NCBI GenBank assembly: GCA_001586965.3
Contig: LUCW03001454.1
Span: forward strand, 1-54,091
From: Sphaeroforma sirkka
Taxonomy: Eukaryota > Opisthokonta > Ichthyosporea > Ichthyophonida
DNA: 54,091 bases
Direction: 5' to 3'
The notes under the pieces are model-generated. The model saw only the letters and a list, made by a program, of their open reading frames with translations, had not been told where the DNA came from and did no database searches. The translations under genes and the position numbers were made by a program. How positions within the stretch are numbered: the first letter of the stretch is position 1; every line of letters begins with the position of its first letter. This document shows, piece by piece, positions 42,521-52,777 of this stretch.

Positions 42521-43288
42521 TGTAAACCGATGTAGTACTTTACTACAGTTGTCGTGTGCTATGTATTTTAATATATATCAAAGTGCGCTTGTAAACAAAA
42601 TAAGTAAGTCAACTTACAACTCAGGTCTTAATAGCTTTAAAGCTACTAGTCAAAAAGTGAGGCTAGACGAGGAGGCACCCTTGTCTATTATGCCTTCGCT
42701 TCTCGGACCGTCATCGGTTTCATTTATTTAGGGTTTCGCCTAGATATTAATAACGGTCACCTCGATTGACATTTGTATTGGCTATGCACTATTGCGCTTT
42801 GCCAGTTGCTTCCAATGAAACGGATTTTATCCTTTTAAGGAAAGTACACATTGTCCAGGGTTCCGGCTTGATTGGCCACCTAAGAAAAAAAAGAAGGAAG
42901 AAAAATAATATACGTTCCGTCCCAGGTTGGCGTGGCATTCCCTAAGGGCGATCCGAGGCTGGTGCTGAGTTATCATTGATTGGTTTCTTAATAAACCAAG
43001 TCAATAGGGTTTTAGGTCGTAAAACCTAGGTTTATTATTTTAACATATAAACTTTGTTTCCAGCCTTCAGCCTGTATCCTATGAGTCATCTCAGTATAGA
43101 ATTTTATAGAGGGAAGCCATTGTTTACTATTTTTTAGTATCTTAAGATACATAAGATTGTTCACAGGTATTTAAATACCACATAGTAAAACCTCTACCTT
43201 AAATGCGACGCTGCGGATATTAATATCCTATTATTATATACTTACGTATTATATATGATTTGATACTCCGGAACCTGCTACGATTACA
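42521..43288 (-). repeat. LTR of a B relative (B''), minus orientation
   Basis: On the plus strand it starts TGTAAACCGATG (compare TGTAAACTTCGATGG of B) and ends CTACGATTACA, followed by TAGCCCCCCGCCGG. That is the complement of a polypurine tract like GGGGGCTA of B. Length 768 bp. It contains several perfect palindromes at 42980-43220. No coding sequence is seen. Identity to B is confined to the ends, so the assignment rests on termini and tract. Confidence 0.55.
43104..43225. repeat. Cluster of perfect 14 bp palindromes
   Basis: GTATCTTAAGATAC, GGTATTTAAATACC and GGATATTAATATCC lie within ~90 bp, each fully self-complementary. Just upstream are the hairpins TTGGTTT/AAACCAA (42980-42999) and GGTTTTA-GGTCG-TAAAACC (43008-43026). 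Confidence 0.8.
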
Positions 43289-43410
43289 TAGCCCCCCGCC
43301 GGCTCTCAGTCACGAAATTGATGTTGCCGATGCATCTCCGTGGTGAAAGAACGAAAAAGCAGAGAAGCAGGGTACGATGTAAACCTAGGATGACAAAGTA
43401 TGTAAATCCA
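43289..43410 (-). other. Internal stub of B''
   Basis: About 120 bp after the presumed LTR, starting with the C-rich tract complement. No coding is recognised. It ends where a B LTR fragment begins. Confidence 0.4.
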
Positions 43411-44008
43411 TTACATATTGGTTTTTAATTGTATTTAAAATAATTTAATACAATTTTTTTTCTCGATATTTCCAAAGTATTCTAAATTCACTTTGATGGC
43501 TGAGTATTTGGTATGACTTATTTACTTGGACCTGTTTGAGACGATATTAGATGTAGGATATTATAAACTAAATTTTATAATCTCCGAACTACTTCTTACA
43601 GGTTTTGGTCTTCGCGCCAATCTCTAAAATCCAATAAGTCTTTTTCTTTTTTTACATTTCTTCAGTTGGAATTTTATTAATATTAGCCAATGTATTAACT
43701 TGACTTACGTTACTATGTCTATCTACAAATTAGGTATATGGTCATGAACACTTAGTACTTCTAGTGAAAATTATTTAATAATGAACAGCTAGAGGTACGT
43801 CCTATGTGATCGAGGATATTAAGGCTCTTACCAAGAGGCAGTCCCAATCATTCTTACACAAGCTACCACTGCTAAATCCTAACTGACTTAAATTGTATCT
43901 TAGTTTATATAACATAGTTTAAAACATAGAAATATCCATCGAAGTTTACACCAATATGTTATCTCACTTGATCTTGATATTTTAGATTGGCTGGAGGCCT
44001 TTTTTTAC
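43411..44008 (+). repeat. B LTR fragment with inverted end
   Basis: 43411-43950 follows the B LTR in plus orientation from TTACATATTGGTT to CATCGAAGTTTACA. Directly after it, 43951-44008 is the first ~55 bp of the same LTR in reverse complement (CCAATATGTTATCTCACTTGATC). This makes a head-to-tail-inverted join with no spacer. Confidence 0.8.
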
Positions 44009-44200
44009 ATAAACATTAAGATAATCTCGTTGTATCCAATGTTTGCTCGAGCGTAACCAAAGGAAGTGTTCAACAGGTTTAACAGTAGGGCGTTTGCCCG
44101 ATGTGGTGGATATTTATCTGAATGTGTGGTGACGCAATTCGTGTCTCTCGCGGTCAGTAAGAAGAGTAGTTCGCTAATTAATTTCAGTAGGCGCAGGTAG
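44009..44200. other. Unique flank, B3 target side
   Basis: I see no gene or repeat in these 192 bp. The last four bases GTAG are repeated after B3 at 53381, marking the insertion site. Confidence 0.6.
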
Positions 44201-44794
44201 TGTAGAAATACGGCCTCCGGTCAGTCTAAAATATCAAGATCAATTGAGATAATACATTGGTTTTTATTTGTATTTTAACTAATTTAATACAAGCTCTTTT
44301 TCCAATATTTCCGAAGTGTTCTAAATTCACTTTGATGGCTCCAATAGCCTGAGTATTTGGTATGACTCATCTACTTGGACCTATTTGAGGCATTAGTAGA
44401 TGTAGGATATTATAAACTAAATTTCATAATCTCGAACTACTACTTATTGATTTTGGTCCTCCCGCCAATCTCCAAAATCCAATAAGTCTTTTTCTTCTTT
44501 TAACTTTTCTTCAGATGGAACTTTATTTATATCAGCTAATGTATTAACGTGACTTACGTTATTATGTCTATCTACAAATTAGGCATGTGGTCATGAACAC
44601 TTAGTACTTCTAATGAAAATTATTCAATAAAGAACAGCTAGAGGTACGCCCTGTGTGATCGAGGATATTTAGGCTCTTAACAAGAGGCAGTCCCGATCAT
44701 TCTTACACAAGCTACCACTGCTAAATCCTAACTGACTAAATTGTATTTTAGTTTAATATAGTTTGAAACCTAGTAATTTCCATCGAAGTTTACA
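44201..44794 (+). repeat. B3 5' LTR
   Basis: 594 bp, TGTAGAAATACGGCC to CATCGAAGTTTACA. The left flank GGCGCAGGTAG carries the target duplication. No tRNA primer site (TGG) follows; the next bases are TATTTTTCAG. Confidence 0.93.
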
Positions 44795-44878
44795 TATTTT
44801 TCAGTTATTTAGTAGTTACAGTAGTGTATTGCTTTTAGACTGTCTAACATCGATTTACTATCCAGCAAATACTATGGC

Positions 44879-45222
44879 TAAGGGTACCTTTAAAGGCAAG
44901 GGAGCCGCTAGCTCTAAGCCTGCTAAGCCTGCCGAGGTTCCTGAGGTCCCTGTGGAAACACCTAGCCTGTCTGGAGTTGAGCCTGCCGAGGAAACTGTTG
45001 GGGAAGCAAATTTTGAGGTTGGTACAGAGGATTATTCTGAGGATGACTCCTAAGGGTACCTTTAAAGGCAAGGGAGCCGCTAGCTCTAAGCCTGCTAAGC
45101 CTGCCGAGGTTCCTGAGATCCCTGTAGAAACACCTAGCCTGTCTGGAGTTGAGCCTGCCGAGGAAACTGTTGGGGAAGCAAATTTTGAGGTTGGTACAGA
45201 GGATTATTCTGAGGATGACTCG
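44879..45222 (+). repeat. 172 bp tandem duplication in B3 gag
   Basis: TAAGGGTACCTTTAAAGGC starts at 44879 and again at 45051. The second copy differs by a few bases (GAGATCCCTGTAG versus GAGGTCCCTGTGG). B1 has a single copy. Because 172 is not a multiple of three, the duplication breaks gag. Confidence 0.92.
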
Positions 45223-45694
45223 TCGGATCCTAAAGCCTTGGAAGAAGAGGTATCTACTACCGCGGAAAGGCTCGCCAGCGTCCGTGTATCACCTAGGGAG
45301 TGAAGCTCAGGACCCCAGCTTGCCCCCCCTGACCACGTGTCGTCAAATATTGGGGATAAACGTCGAAAGGCTGGAAAATTCGTGGATACGAATGTCGGGG
45401 CATTATAACTCCACATCTAAAGGACACTCCAGCACAAATCCGGAGTGAAAAGGAAGTATTGGACCTGTCCGAAAATTTCGGTTTCGCCATCGATGGAGAA
45501 GCCATTCCATTCAGCTCAAATCTTGGGGCCGAAGCTGAGGACGCCATAACTCGACAACGAGTGGTTGGATCCTCTCAATCTCGACGCCAATTGAACCGCA
45601 CTGAAGCGCTCTTGAAGGAGCTAGCGGCAGCAGCAGTTGTGGACCCCTCTATCGTGTCCCACTTGGCTGATATTCTTCCTATACCGAAGAAGAA

Positions 45695-45770
45695 AACAAA
45701 TCGGGCCCAGTTTCGAACCCGAGACCTACTGGTTTATCAGCCAGTATGTTGTTACCACTGGCGAGAGAGA
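45695..45770 (-). other. Decayed tRNA-like unit in B3 gag
   Basis: This is the minus-strand homologue of the B1 unit. The anticodon-like arm (ACTGG...CCAGT, GAT in the loop) and the B-box GGTTCGAAACT remain. The A-box region TTGGCTTAGTGG is deleted and the terminator is only T4. It sits at the same place in gag as in B1, so the insertion predates both copies. Confidence 0.6.
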
Positions 45771-47069
45771 AAATATTTCAAAATTTAATCTATATAGCTC
45801 TGATGCTACCATTGACCATCCTCTTGACAAACCTAACCCTGTCAGAGGATATGATCGTATGGAACTCGATGAGGCTTACCATCCTCGTAATATCGACCCT
45901 CATTTGCCAACTAACCCTGGTAATCACGATTTTGGCAATCGCTACACCAGTACCTCGTTAGAGAGTTCCCGCTCTAATCCTGAGGATGAGGAAGTGAGAA
46001 CCAGACATACTCGTCTCAGGCTATTACGCTCTGGTATGCAAGTCCTTGAGGACCGTCTATTGAATGACTCTGACCTTGACGATAGGAAAGCGGATAACAT
46101 TCGCTATCTAATCGATAACAAGAGAAAGGAAATAGACACCATCTTGGCACTAGCAGCCCGTAGCACTGAGGATGAGCCTCGTGAACACTTAGAACCAAGC
46201 TTTATAAAGCAGCTAGGTAACGTGCAGGCTGAGGTCGATTTCTCTACTAATGAGAGTACAGTGGAGACACTGAAGGCCTTCGACCAACTTAAGGAGTCTG
46301 CCAGCCTTAAGGATAAGCAGATGATGAATGCCTTTATTCATTTCTGCGAGTCAGGCGAATGGCGAACTATCTTGAAGGCCCATGAGCCCAACTGGAAAGC
46401 CCTACCCTGGCACCAGTTGCGTGATAACATACTTAACACCTTTTTTTGAAGATGCACGTGACCGTGAACTTCTAGAGTCTCGCAAGTTCTTTGCGAACGA
46501 TACTACTATTCGAGGTGCTCTAGCTCATATGACACATATGAATACTCGGATGGGTGGTCGTACCTATACTGGCGAATATTTATTAATTTGTCAGATGATG
46601 GAGACTATGGGAGCTAACCTCTTTAAGAAAGTCAATGATGACATCATCGCTAATGGTGATTTGCGATCTATGCCTTTGTCTGTCTTTGAGAAGATAGTTC
46701 ACAAGCATACCAATCCTCTACTAGAGTACTTAGTACCACGAGCTACACCCAGCCCACTAAGCGTAACGCAGTAGAGACTAACACTGCGCGTAGTACTAAG
46801 AAACCTCGCACTACTACTGGAGGGGGGGGTACTGGCTCTACTTCTACCGAACCGAAAGGTGAAAAGAAGGTGAGAGCGCCTTGCAAGAAGTGTGGTTACA
46901 ACCTCACAAAACGTAATGGCAGTGGAATGGTAGACACGACCCTGTTAAGTGTGCACCAGGCAAGCCAGATTTTGGACACTATATGAAAGAGTGTGCTACT
47001 TGCAAGGGTACTAACGGTTGGCACAAAGAGGATTGCAAGGACTTACCGGACGTCCAAGTTAAGCACTGA

Positions 47070-48037
47070 CAGTACCATATGTGTGCACTAGAGCAAGATT
47101 ATGAGAAAATGTTCAATAAAATCCATACCAAAGGAGAGATAAACGTATCTTTCAAACAGGTTTCGTAAATGGAGAAAAAGTTATGGCACTATTTGATCCA
47201 GGGGCTGAAGTCTCTGCTATCTCACGCCGATTAGCCTACGCTACAGATATGGCTGTCCATAACGAAGCAACTGATTTAATCTTGGGAAATGGTAAAATTA
47301 CTACTTGCGAACAAGCCATTGACTATGCACACATATTGTTGTCAGATAGAAGAGAAGTGAAGACTCACCTAATCGTTACTGACATGTCTCAGAAATACGA
47401 TTTAATTATGGGTATGACTGATCTTCTCAGTTTAGGTATAACACTCACTGGTCTGCCTAATGGGCTAGACCCGAATAAAGATCAGTCAGATGATAATATG
47501 TTAAAGATACCTATACCTCCGGAAGGTGAAGCAAAGGATATGATTCCGCACTTCACCGATATAATTATAGACTTAATTATACAAAACAAGAAGATTGCAA
47601 TAGCTGACTGGTGTATGTTTCAGTTCTCGAATGGGTACGTTAGACTTGACTTAACAAACGTCGACTTCTCTAAGTTAAAGTGTCCTTCACATAACTACGC
47701 GAGTTGGAGACACAAAGACGTTGTCAAAACCCAAATCGAAGATTGGTTAAAACAGGGTCTAATTGAAATCAATTATGATGCAACCCCAGTTAACTTAGCT
47801 CTCTTAGCGGTCGATCAATATAAATCTGATGGAACGTTTAGTAAAAAAAACAGATCGAGCGGTAGGTGGTACCAAACGATAAATGGTAAACCGCGCTACA
47901 TACAATTCTTTAGCAAGAGTTATAATAAGAGTCAACGGAATTACCCTACCGTTAAACAAGAGCTCCTTGCTATAGTTGCTGCGCTAAGACAGTTTAAAGA
48001 CTACCTTTATGGAAGTTACTTTTACTGTCGCCTGTGA
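47070..48037 (+). pseudogene. B3 protease joined to RNase H, RT core deleted
   Basis: The 284-codon frame from 47183 has ALFDPGAEVSAISRRLAY and IMGMTDLLSLGI (protease), the RT lead-in (CPSHNYASWRHKDVVK, YDATPVNLALLAVDQYKSDG), then SKKNRSSGRWYQTINGKPRY. That last part is RNase H: the segment from VVLDL to the TDASD motif, including YLDD, is gone. Compared with B1 (1044-1805) about 760 bp are missing, with a short CA microhomology at the join. The N-terminal 35 codons after the UGA are shifted by an indel near 47135. Confidence 0.88.
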
Positions 48038-48674
48038 TCAAAAGTCTTTAACATACTTAAAAGATATGAACCCTGATTCACAGTTGGTGAGCCGCTGGCA
48101 TGACATTATTGCCAAGTTCGCTTTTAATATAACACACATACCAGGAATACATAACCATCTTCCTGACATGCTCTCTCGACTTGTGCCCGACTACCAGAAA
48201 ACAGTCAAGGAGTTATTAGCAACCGATTGGATGCTAAATAAGAAATGGTTTAACCTCGCTCAATCACGATGGGGTCCATTTACTGTTGATATGTTCGCCG
48301 CAGAACATAACAAACAGGTTTCTGAATATAGGTCATTGACTCATTCTAAAGGTGATGCATTTCAGCTTGACTTATCAAAGCATAATGCGTGGGCTAACCC
48401 ACCTTGTCAACTTATCGCACAGTTGTTAAATTATGTTAATATTACTAAATCTACCATTACGCTGTGTTGTCCCTTACGTAACTCCGACCCATGGATACGT
48501 GATTTAATTAATATGATTCAAGACGAACCTATTTATGTCGACCGTGAAACCGACACGTTTTTGTATCAGGGATCCTATTCTATTAAGAAGACACCTTGGA
48601 AACACACCATTGTTTGTCGCATCGGTCCTGCAGGTACCACTAAAGTGGAAACCCTCAACCGAATTCTTAGCTAA
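48009..48674 (+). CDS. B3 RNase H end and Dam-like module
   Basis: The 221-codon frame reads FTVACDQKSLTYLKDMNPD, FAFNITHIPGIHNHLPDML (RNase H), then TDWMLNKKWF, RWGPFTVDMFAAEHN, KGDAFQLDLSKHNAWANPPC and CCPLRNSDPWI (Dam-like, motif IV NPPC). A short IYVDRETDTFLYQG region follows before the linker to integrase. It shifts from the previous frame at 48009-48037. Confidence 0.8.
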   Translation: MEVTFTVACDQKSLTYLKDMNPDSQLVSRWHDIIAKFAFNITHIPGIHNHLPDMLSRLVPDYQKTVKELLATDWMLNKKWFNLAQSRWGPFTVDMFAAEHNKQVSEYRSLTHSKGDAFQLDLSKHNAWANPPCQLIAQLLNYVNITKSTITLCCPLRNSDPWIRDLINMIQDEPIYVDRETDTFLYQGSYSIKKTPWKHTIVCRIGPAGTTKVETLNRILS

Positions 48675-49739
48675 ACTAGAGGAGTCTAAAGAGTTTGAAC
48701 AAAAGCTCAAGACTCGTACAACACATGCACCCGACAAGATTACAGTCGAGGTAATGCCGATTGAAACGGCATTAGATCGTAAAAAACATGGAACTAGCTA
48801 AGGCCATGGATCAAAGACTCAAAACTCTAAGAGAACCTGAAGCTCGCACTCAACTACTTAAAGCGCTGCTTAAAGAACAGCCAGGAGTTGCAAAACAACT
48901 GAAGAAGATACTTCAACAATCCAATGTTGTCAATTATGTATCTCAGGACTCTACCCTCCTGATACTGAGGTTGCCCTTTCCAACAGGACTATGGTTCATC
49001 CAGCCAGCGTTACGCAGAATCTGACTGACTTAGAGGAGCTCGAAAGTAGAGTTAAAATTATACATAATTTAACGCATCGAGCATATGAGCATACTTATAA
49101 AATGGCTATTCGTGCAGGGCTTGATCACCCGGCGCTGAAAGAAACCATACGTGAAGTATACCGACGCTGTACTGATTGTGAAAAGAACCAGATCAAGCGA
49201 TACGGTTGGGCACCCTAAAAAAGTGTGACAGAAGACCAACCGATGCGCCGAGTCATAGTCGATTTGGTTAAACTCCCGCGATCCAAGCATACTGGCGATG
49301 TATATATCTGTCATTTCTTATGTATGGCTTCGGGCTATAACTTGCTTTATGCAATACCGAACAAACGTCCACAAACAGTGGCAGAATTATGCTATCACGT
49401 CTTTAATGACTTCGGTTTCCCCGAGTACTATGTTCTGATAACGGTAGTGAGTTTTGTACCGACGTAATGGAGGCACTTAAACTCGTATCAGGCATGACCC
49501 ATAGGCGTGGTGTTCCTTACAGACCTCAAACGCAGGGTGCAAATGAGACACGTCATAGAGAACTTAAGAAACTCTTGCGTACCGCACTAGACGACGTTGA
49601 GGATATGTGGCCTTATCATTTGAAATGGGTTCAGACTCAAATGAATAACTGCATGAATCCTCAAACTGGAACACTCCTGTTTCACTATTTCTTTGGCCGC
49701 TACAGTGGATTACAAGCAACGTTTGATAAAACTGCGCCC
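48675..49739 (+). pseudogene. B3 integrase, zinc finger and catalytic core
   Basis: After a linker (48675-49020) comes the HHCC finger H-X4-H (HRAYEH) with CTDC (48991-49218). One in-frame UAA follows GWAP at 49216. The core continues in the same frame at 49225-49440: RRVIVDLVKLPR (first Asp). The second Asp (SDNGSEF) is in a shifted frame at about 49435. The Glu motif GANETRHRELK lies at 49467-49820, spaced as DD35E. The coding is cut at 49739 by the solo LTR and resumes at 50336 in frame with KTAP. Confidence 0.87.
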
Positions 49740-50335
49740 TGTAGAAATATGGCCTCCGGTCAGTCTAAAATATCAAGATCAATTGAGATAATACATTGGT
49801 TTTATTTGTATTTTAAATAATTTAGTACAAGCTCTTTTTCCAATATTTCCAAAGTGTTCTAAATTCACTTTGATGGCTCCAATAGCCTGAGTATTTGGTA
49901 TGACTCATCTACTTGGACCTATTTGAGACATTAGTAGATGTAGGATATTATAAACTAAATTTTATAATCTCTGAACTACTACTTATTGATTTTGGTCCTC
50001 CCGCCAATCTCCAAAATCCAATAAGTCTTTTTTCTTTTTTTTAACTTTTCTTCAGATGGAACTTTATTTATATCAGCTAATGTATTAACGTGACTTACGT
50101 TATTATGTCTATTTACAAATTAGGCAAGTGGTCATGAACATTTAGTACTTCTAGTGAAAATTATTCAATATAGAACAGCTAGAGGTACGCCCTGTGTGAT
50201 CGAGGATATTTAGGCTCTTAACAAGAGGCAGTCCCGATCATTCTTACACAAGCTACCACTGCTAAATCTTAACTGACTAAATTGTATTTTAGTTTAATAT
50301 AGTTTGAAACCTAGTAATTTCCATCGAAGTTTACA
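49740..50335 (+). repeat. Solo B LTR inserted in B3 integrase
   Basis: 596 bp, TGTAGAAATATGG to AAGTTTACA. The 4 bp GCCC before it (49736-49739) is repeated right after (50336-50339). Removing the LTR and one GCCC restores a continuous integrase reading frame across the site, so this is an insertion and not the element's own LTR. Confidence 0.9.
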
Positions 50336-51254
50336 GCCCGAGAAACACGTTACCCCGTGGCTACAAAAGATTGAGCATATGCAGAATGTTGTTTACCCCT
50401 GTTTACTGAGCACAAGAATCGTGTCCTACTTAAAGCGTATGACCGATGGAATAACACTAAGAACATTGTTCAGTTCAAAGTCGGCGATTACGTTAACATT
50501 ATAAATCGAAACGCCAACGTTACCGAACTCTTTTCTAAGACGATAGCACCTTTTGATATTTCCTACCATGATGAGAAGAGTGATACATACGAAGTGAATA
50601 ACATTGATGGTACTAGCGCAACCAATCTAGGCACTCACCGTATCCCTACCTCCGAACTCTCATTCGCTCGCTCATTTGATTCTGATGTACCAGTCATGGA
50701 GTCACAAGTCAAAGATATAATTGACAAAACATCCGAAGACGGTTACACTTACTACAAGACCCGTTTCATGGATGGGACAGTAGCTTGGCTAACCTCCGAT
50801 GCATTTCGTGAATCTCGCGACTTTCTTCGTATCTTTAATAAGAAATGGAATAAGCGTTTACATAAGAACACACGAGATAAACGAAAGGGTTTCCTCAGGT
50901 GACTACAAACCATGACGGATCTGAACTTCCATATTTGCCACCTACTTCTTACGTGACTAAACTTTCTGATCTGCTTACCAACAGAGCAGAAAAATTGTTC
51001 AAACTTACTTACTAATGAAGAACAGCCTTTGGCTATTACCTTACCAAATAATAAACGTAAGGCGCCTTCATCGGAAATGGTTACTGGACCAAATACTAAA
51101 CGACATAGAGTAAACATGAGTCTTGAACTCGTACATATAGGCACATACTTACTCGATAAGTCATGACCGAAACCGTTTTTTACTTTGGTTTTCGCTTTAC
51201 CAACTAGATCGTATCTTAACGTACGTTAGTAGTTCTAAAAGCTACTGGGGGCTA
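50336..51254 (+). pseudogene. B3 integrase C-terminus and chromodomain-like tail, first copy
   Basis: It encodes the region from EKHVTPWLQK through VQFKVGDYVNIINRN (integrase C-terminal barrel), YYKTRFMDGTVAWLTSDAF (chromodomain-like) and the basic C-terminal tail. The open part is 50594-50902. The upstream frame breaks near 50400 and the downstream frame near 50900 by one-base indels. It is followed by the polypurine tract CTACTGGGGGCTA and the next LTR. Confidence 0.85.
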
Positions 51255-51854
51255 TGTAGAAATACGGCCTCTGGTCAGTCTAAAATATCAAGATCAATTG
51301 AGATAATACATTGGTTTTTTATTTGTATTTTAAATAATTTAGTACAAGCTCTTTTTTTCCAATATTTCCAAAGTGTTCTAAATGCACTTTGATGGCTCCA
51401 ATAGCCTGAGTATTTGGTATGACTCATCTACTTGGACCTATTTGAGACATTAGTAGATGTAGGATATTATAAACTAAATTTTATAATCTCCGAACTACTA
51501 CTTATTGATTTTGGTCCTCCCGCCAATCTCCAAAATCCAATAAGTCTTTTCTTTTTTTTAACTTTTCTTCAGATGGAACTTTTATTTATATCAGCTAATG
51601 TATTAACGCGACTTTACGTTATTATGTCTATTTACAAATTAGGCAAGTGGTCATGAACATTTAGTACTTCTAGTGAAAATTATTCAATAAAGAACAGCTA
51701 GAGGTACGCCCTGTGTGATCGAGGATATTTAGGCTCTTAACAAGAGGCAGTCCTGATCATTCTTACACAAGCTACCACTGCTAAATCTTAACTGACTAAA
51801 TTGTATTTTAGTTTAATATAGTTTGAAACCTAGTAATTTCCATCGAAGTTTACA
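51255..51854 (+). repeat. Middle B LTR of the duplicated B3 3' end
   Basis: 600 bp. Its left flank is the element's polypurine tract (as for a true 3' LTR), while its right flank is GCCCGAGAAACACG (as for the solo LTR). Such hybrid flanks are expected after unequal exchange between the two. Confidence 0.9.
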
Positions 51855-51875
51855 GCCCGAGAAACACGTTACCCC

Positions 51876-52652
51876 GTGGCTACAAAAAAGATTGAGCATA
51901 TGCAGAATGTTGTTTACCCCTGTTTACTCGAGCACAAGAATCGTGTCCTACTTAAAGCGTATGACCGATGGAATAACACTAAGAACATTGTTCAGTTCAA
52001 AGTCGGCGATTACGTTAACATTATAAATCGAAACGCCAACGTTACCGAACTCCTTTCTAAGACGATAGCACCTTTTGATATTTCCTACCATGATGAGAAG
52101 AGTGATACATACGAAGTGAATAATAACATTAATGGTACTAGCGCAACCAATCTAGGCACTCACCGTATCTCTACCTCCGAACTCTCATTCGCTCGCTCAT
52201 TTGATTCTGATGTACCAGTCATGGAGTCACAAGTCAAAGATATAATTGACAAAACATCCGAAGACGGTTACACTTACTACAAGACCTGTTTCATGGATGG
52301 GACAGTAGCTTGGCTAACCTCCGATGCATTTCGTGAACCTCGCGACTTTCTTCGTATCTTTAATAAGAAATGGAATAAGCGTTTACATAAGAACACACGA
52401 GATAAACGAAAAGGGTTTCCTCAGGTGACTACAAACCATGACGGATCTGAACTTCCATATTTGCCACCTACTTCTTACGTGACTAAACTTTCTGATCTGC
52501 TTACCAACAGAGCAGAAAATTGTTCAAACTTACTTACTAATGAAGAACAGCCTTTGGCTATTACCTTACCAAATAATAAACGTAAGGCGCCTTCATCGGA
52601 AATGGTTACTGGACCAAATACTAAACGACATAGAGTACAACATGAGTCTTGA
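51876..52652 (+). CDS. B3 integrase C-terminus and chromodomain-like tail, second copy
   Basis: This 258-codon frame is the intact version of the first copy: KKIEHMQNVVYPCL, KAYDRWNNTKNIVQFKVGDY (barrel, about 25-60), IIDKTSEDGYTYYKTCFMDGTVAWLTSDAF with DFLRIFNKKWNKR (chromodomain-like, about 130-175; W and the final aromatic/hydrophobic pattern fit, but the aromatic cage is incomplete). A low-complexity basic tail ends KRHRVQHES. ATG 51876 is not a natural start. Sequence 51855-51875 is the continuation of the coding after the LTR. Confidence 0.82.
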   Translation: MATKKIEHMQNVVYPCLLEHKNRVLLKAYDRWNNTKNIVQFKVGDYVNIINRNANVTELLSKTIAPFDISYHDEKSDTYEVNNNINGTSATNLGTHRISTSELSFARSFDSDVPVMESQVKDIIDKTSEDGYTYYKTCFMDGTVAWLTSDAFREPRDFLRIFNKKWNKRLHKNTRDKRKGFPQVTTNHDGSELPYLPPTSYVTKLSDLLTNRAENCSNLLTNEEQPLAITLPNNKRKAPSSEMVTGPNTKRHRVQHES

Positions 52653-52777
52653 ACTCGTACATATAGGCACATACTTACTGATAAGTCATGACCGAAACCG
52701 TTTTTACTTTGGTTTTCGCTTTACCAACTAGATCGTATCTTAACGTACGTTAGTAGTTCTAAAAGCTACTGGGGCTA

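Larger units (their letters stand above)
44874..47066 (+). pseudogene. gag: B3 gag
   Basis: ATG 44874 (MAKGTFKGKG), 79 nt after the LTR. A 172 bp tandem duplication (44879-45222) shifts the frame. The middle part runs at 45459-45690 (DLSENFGFAIDGEAIPF, LLKELAAAAVVDPSIVSH). A decayed tRNA-like insert follows, then the capsid frame 45859-46449 (196 codons), the T7 shift, 46382-46774, and the nucleocapsid knuckles at about 46870-47040 (CKKCGYN, CATCKGTNGWHKEDC coded). It ends at UGA 47067-47069. Confidence 0.8.
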
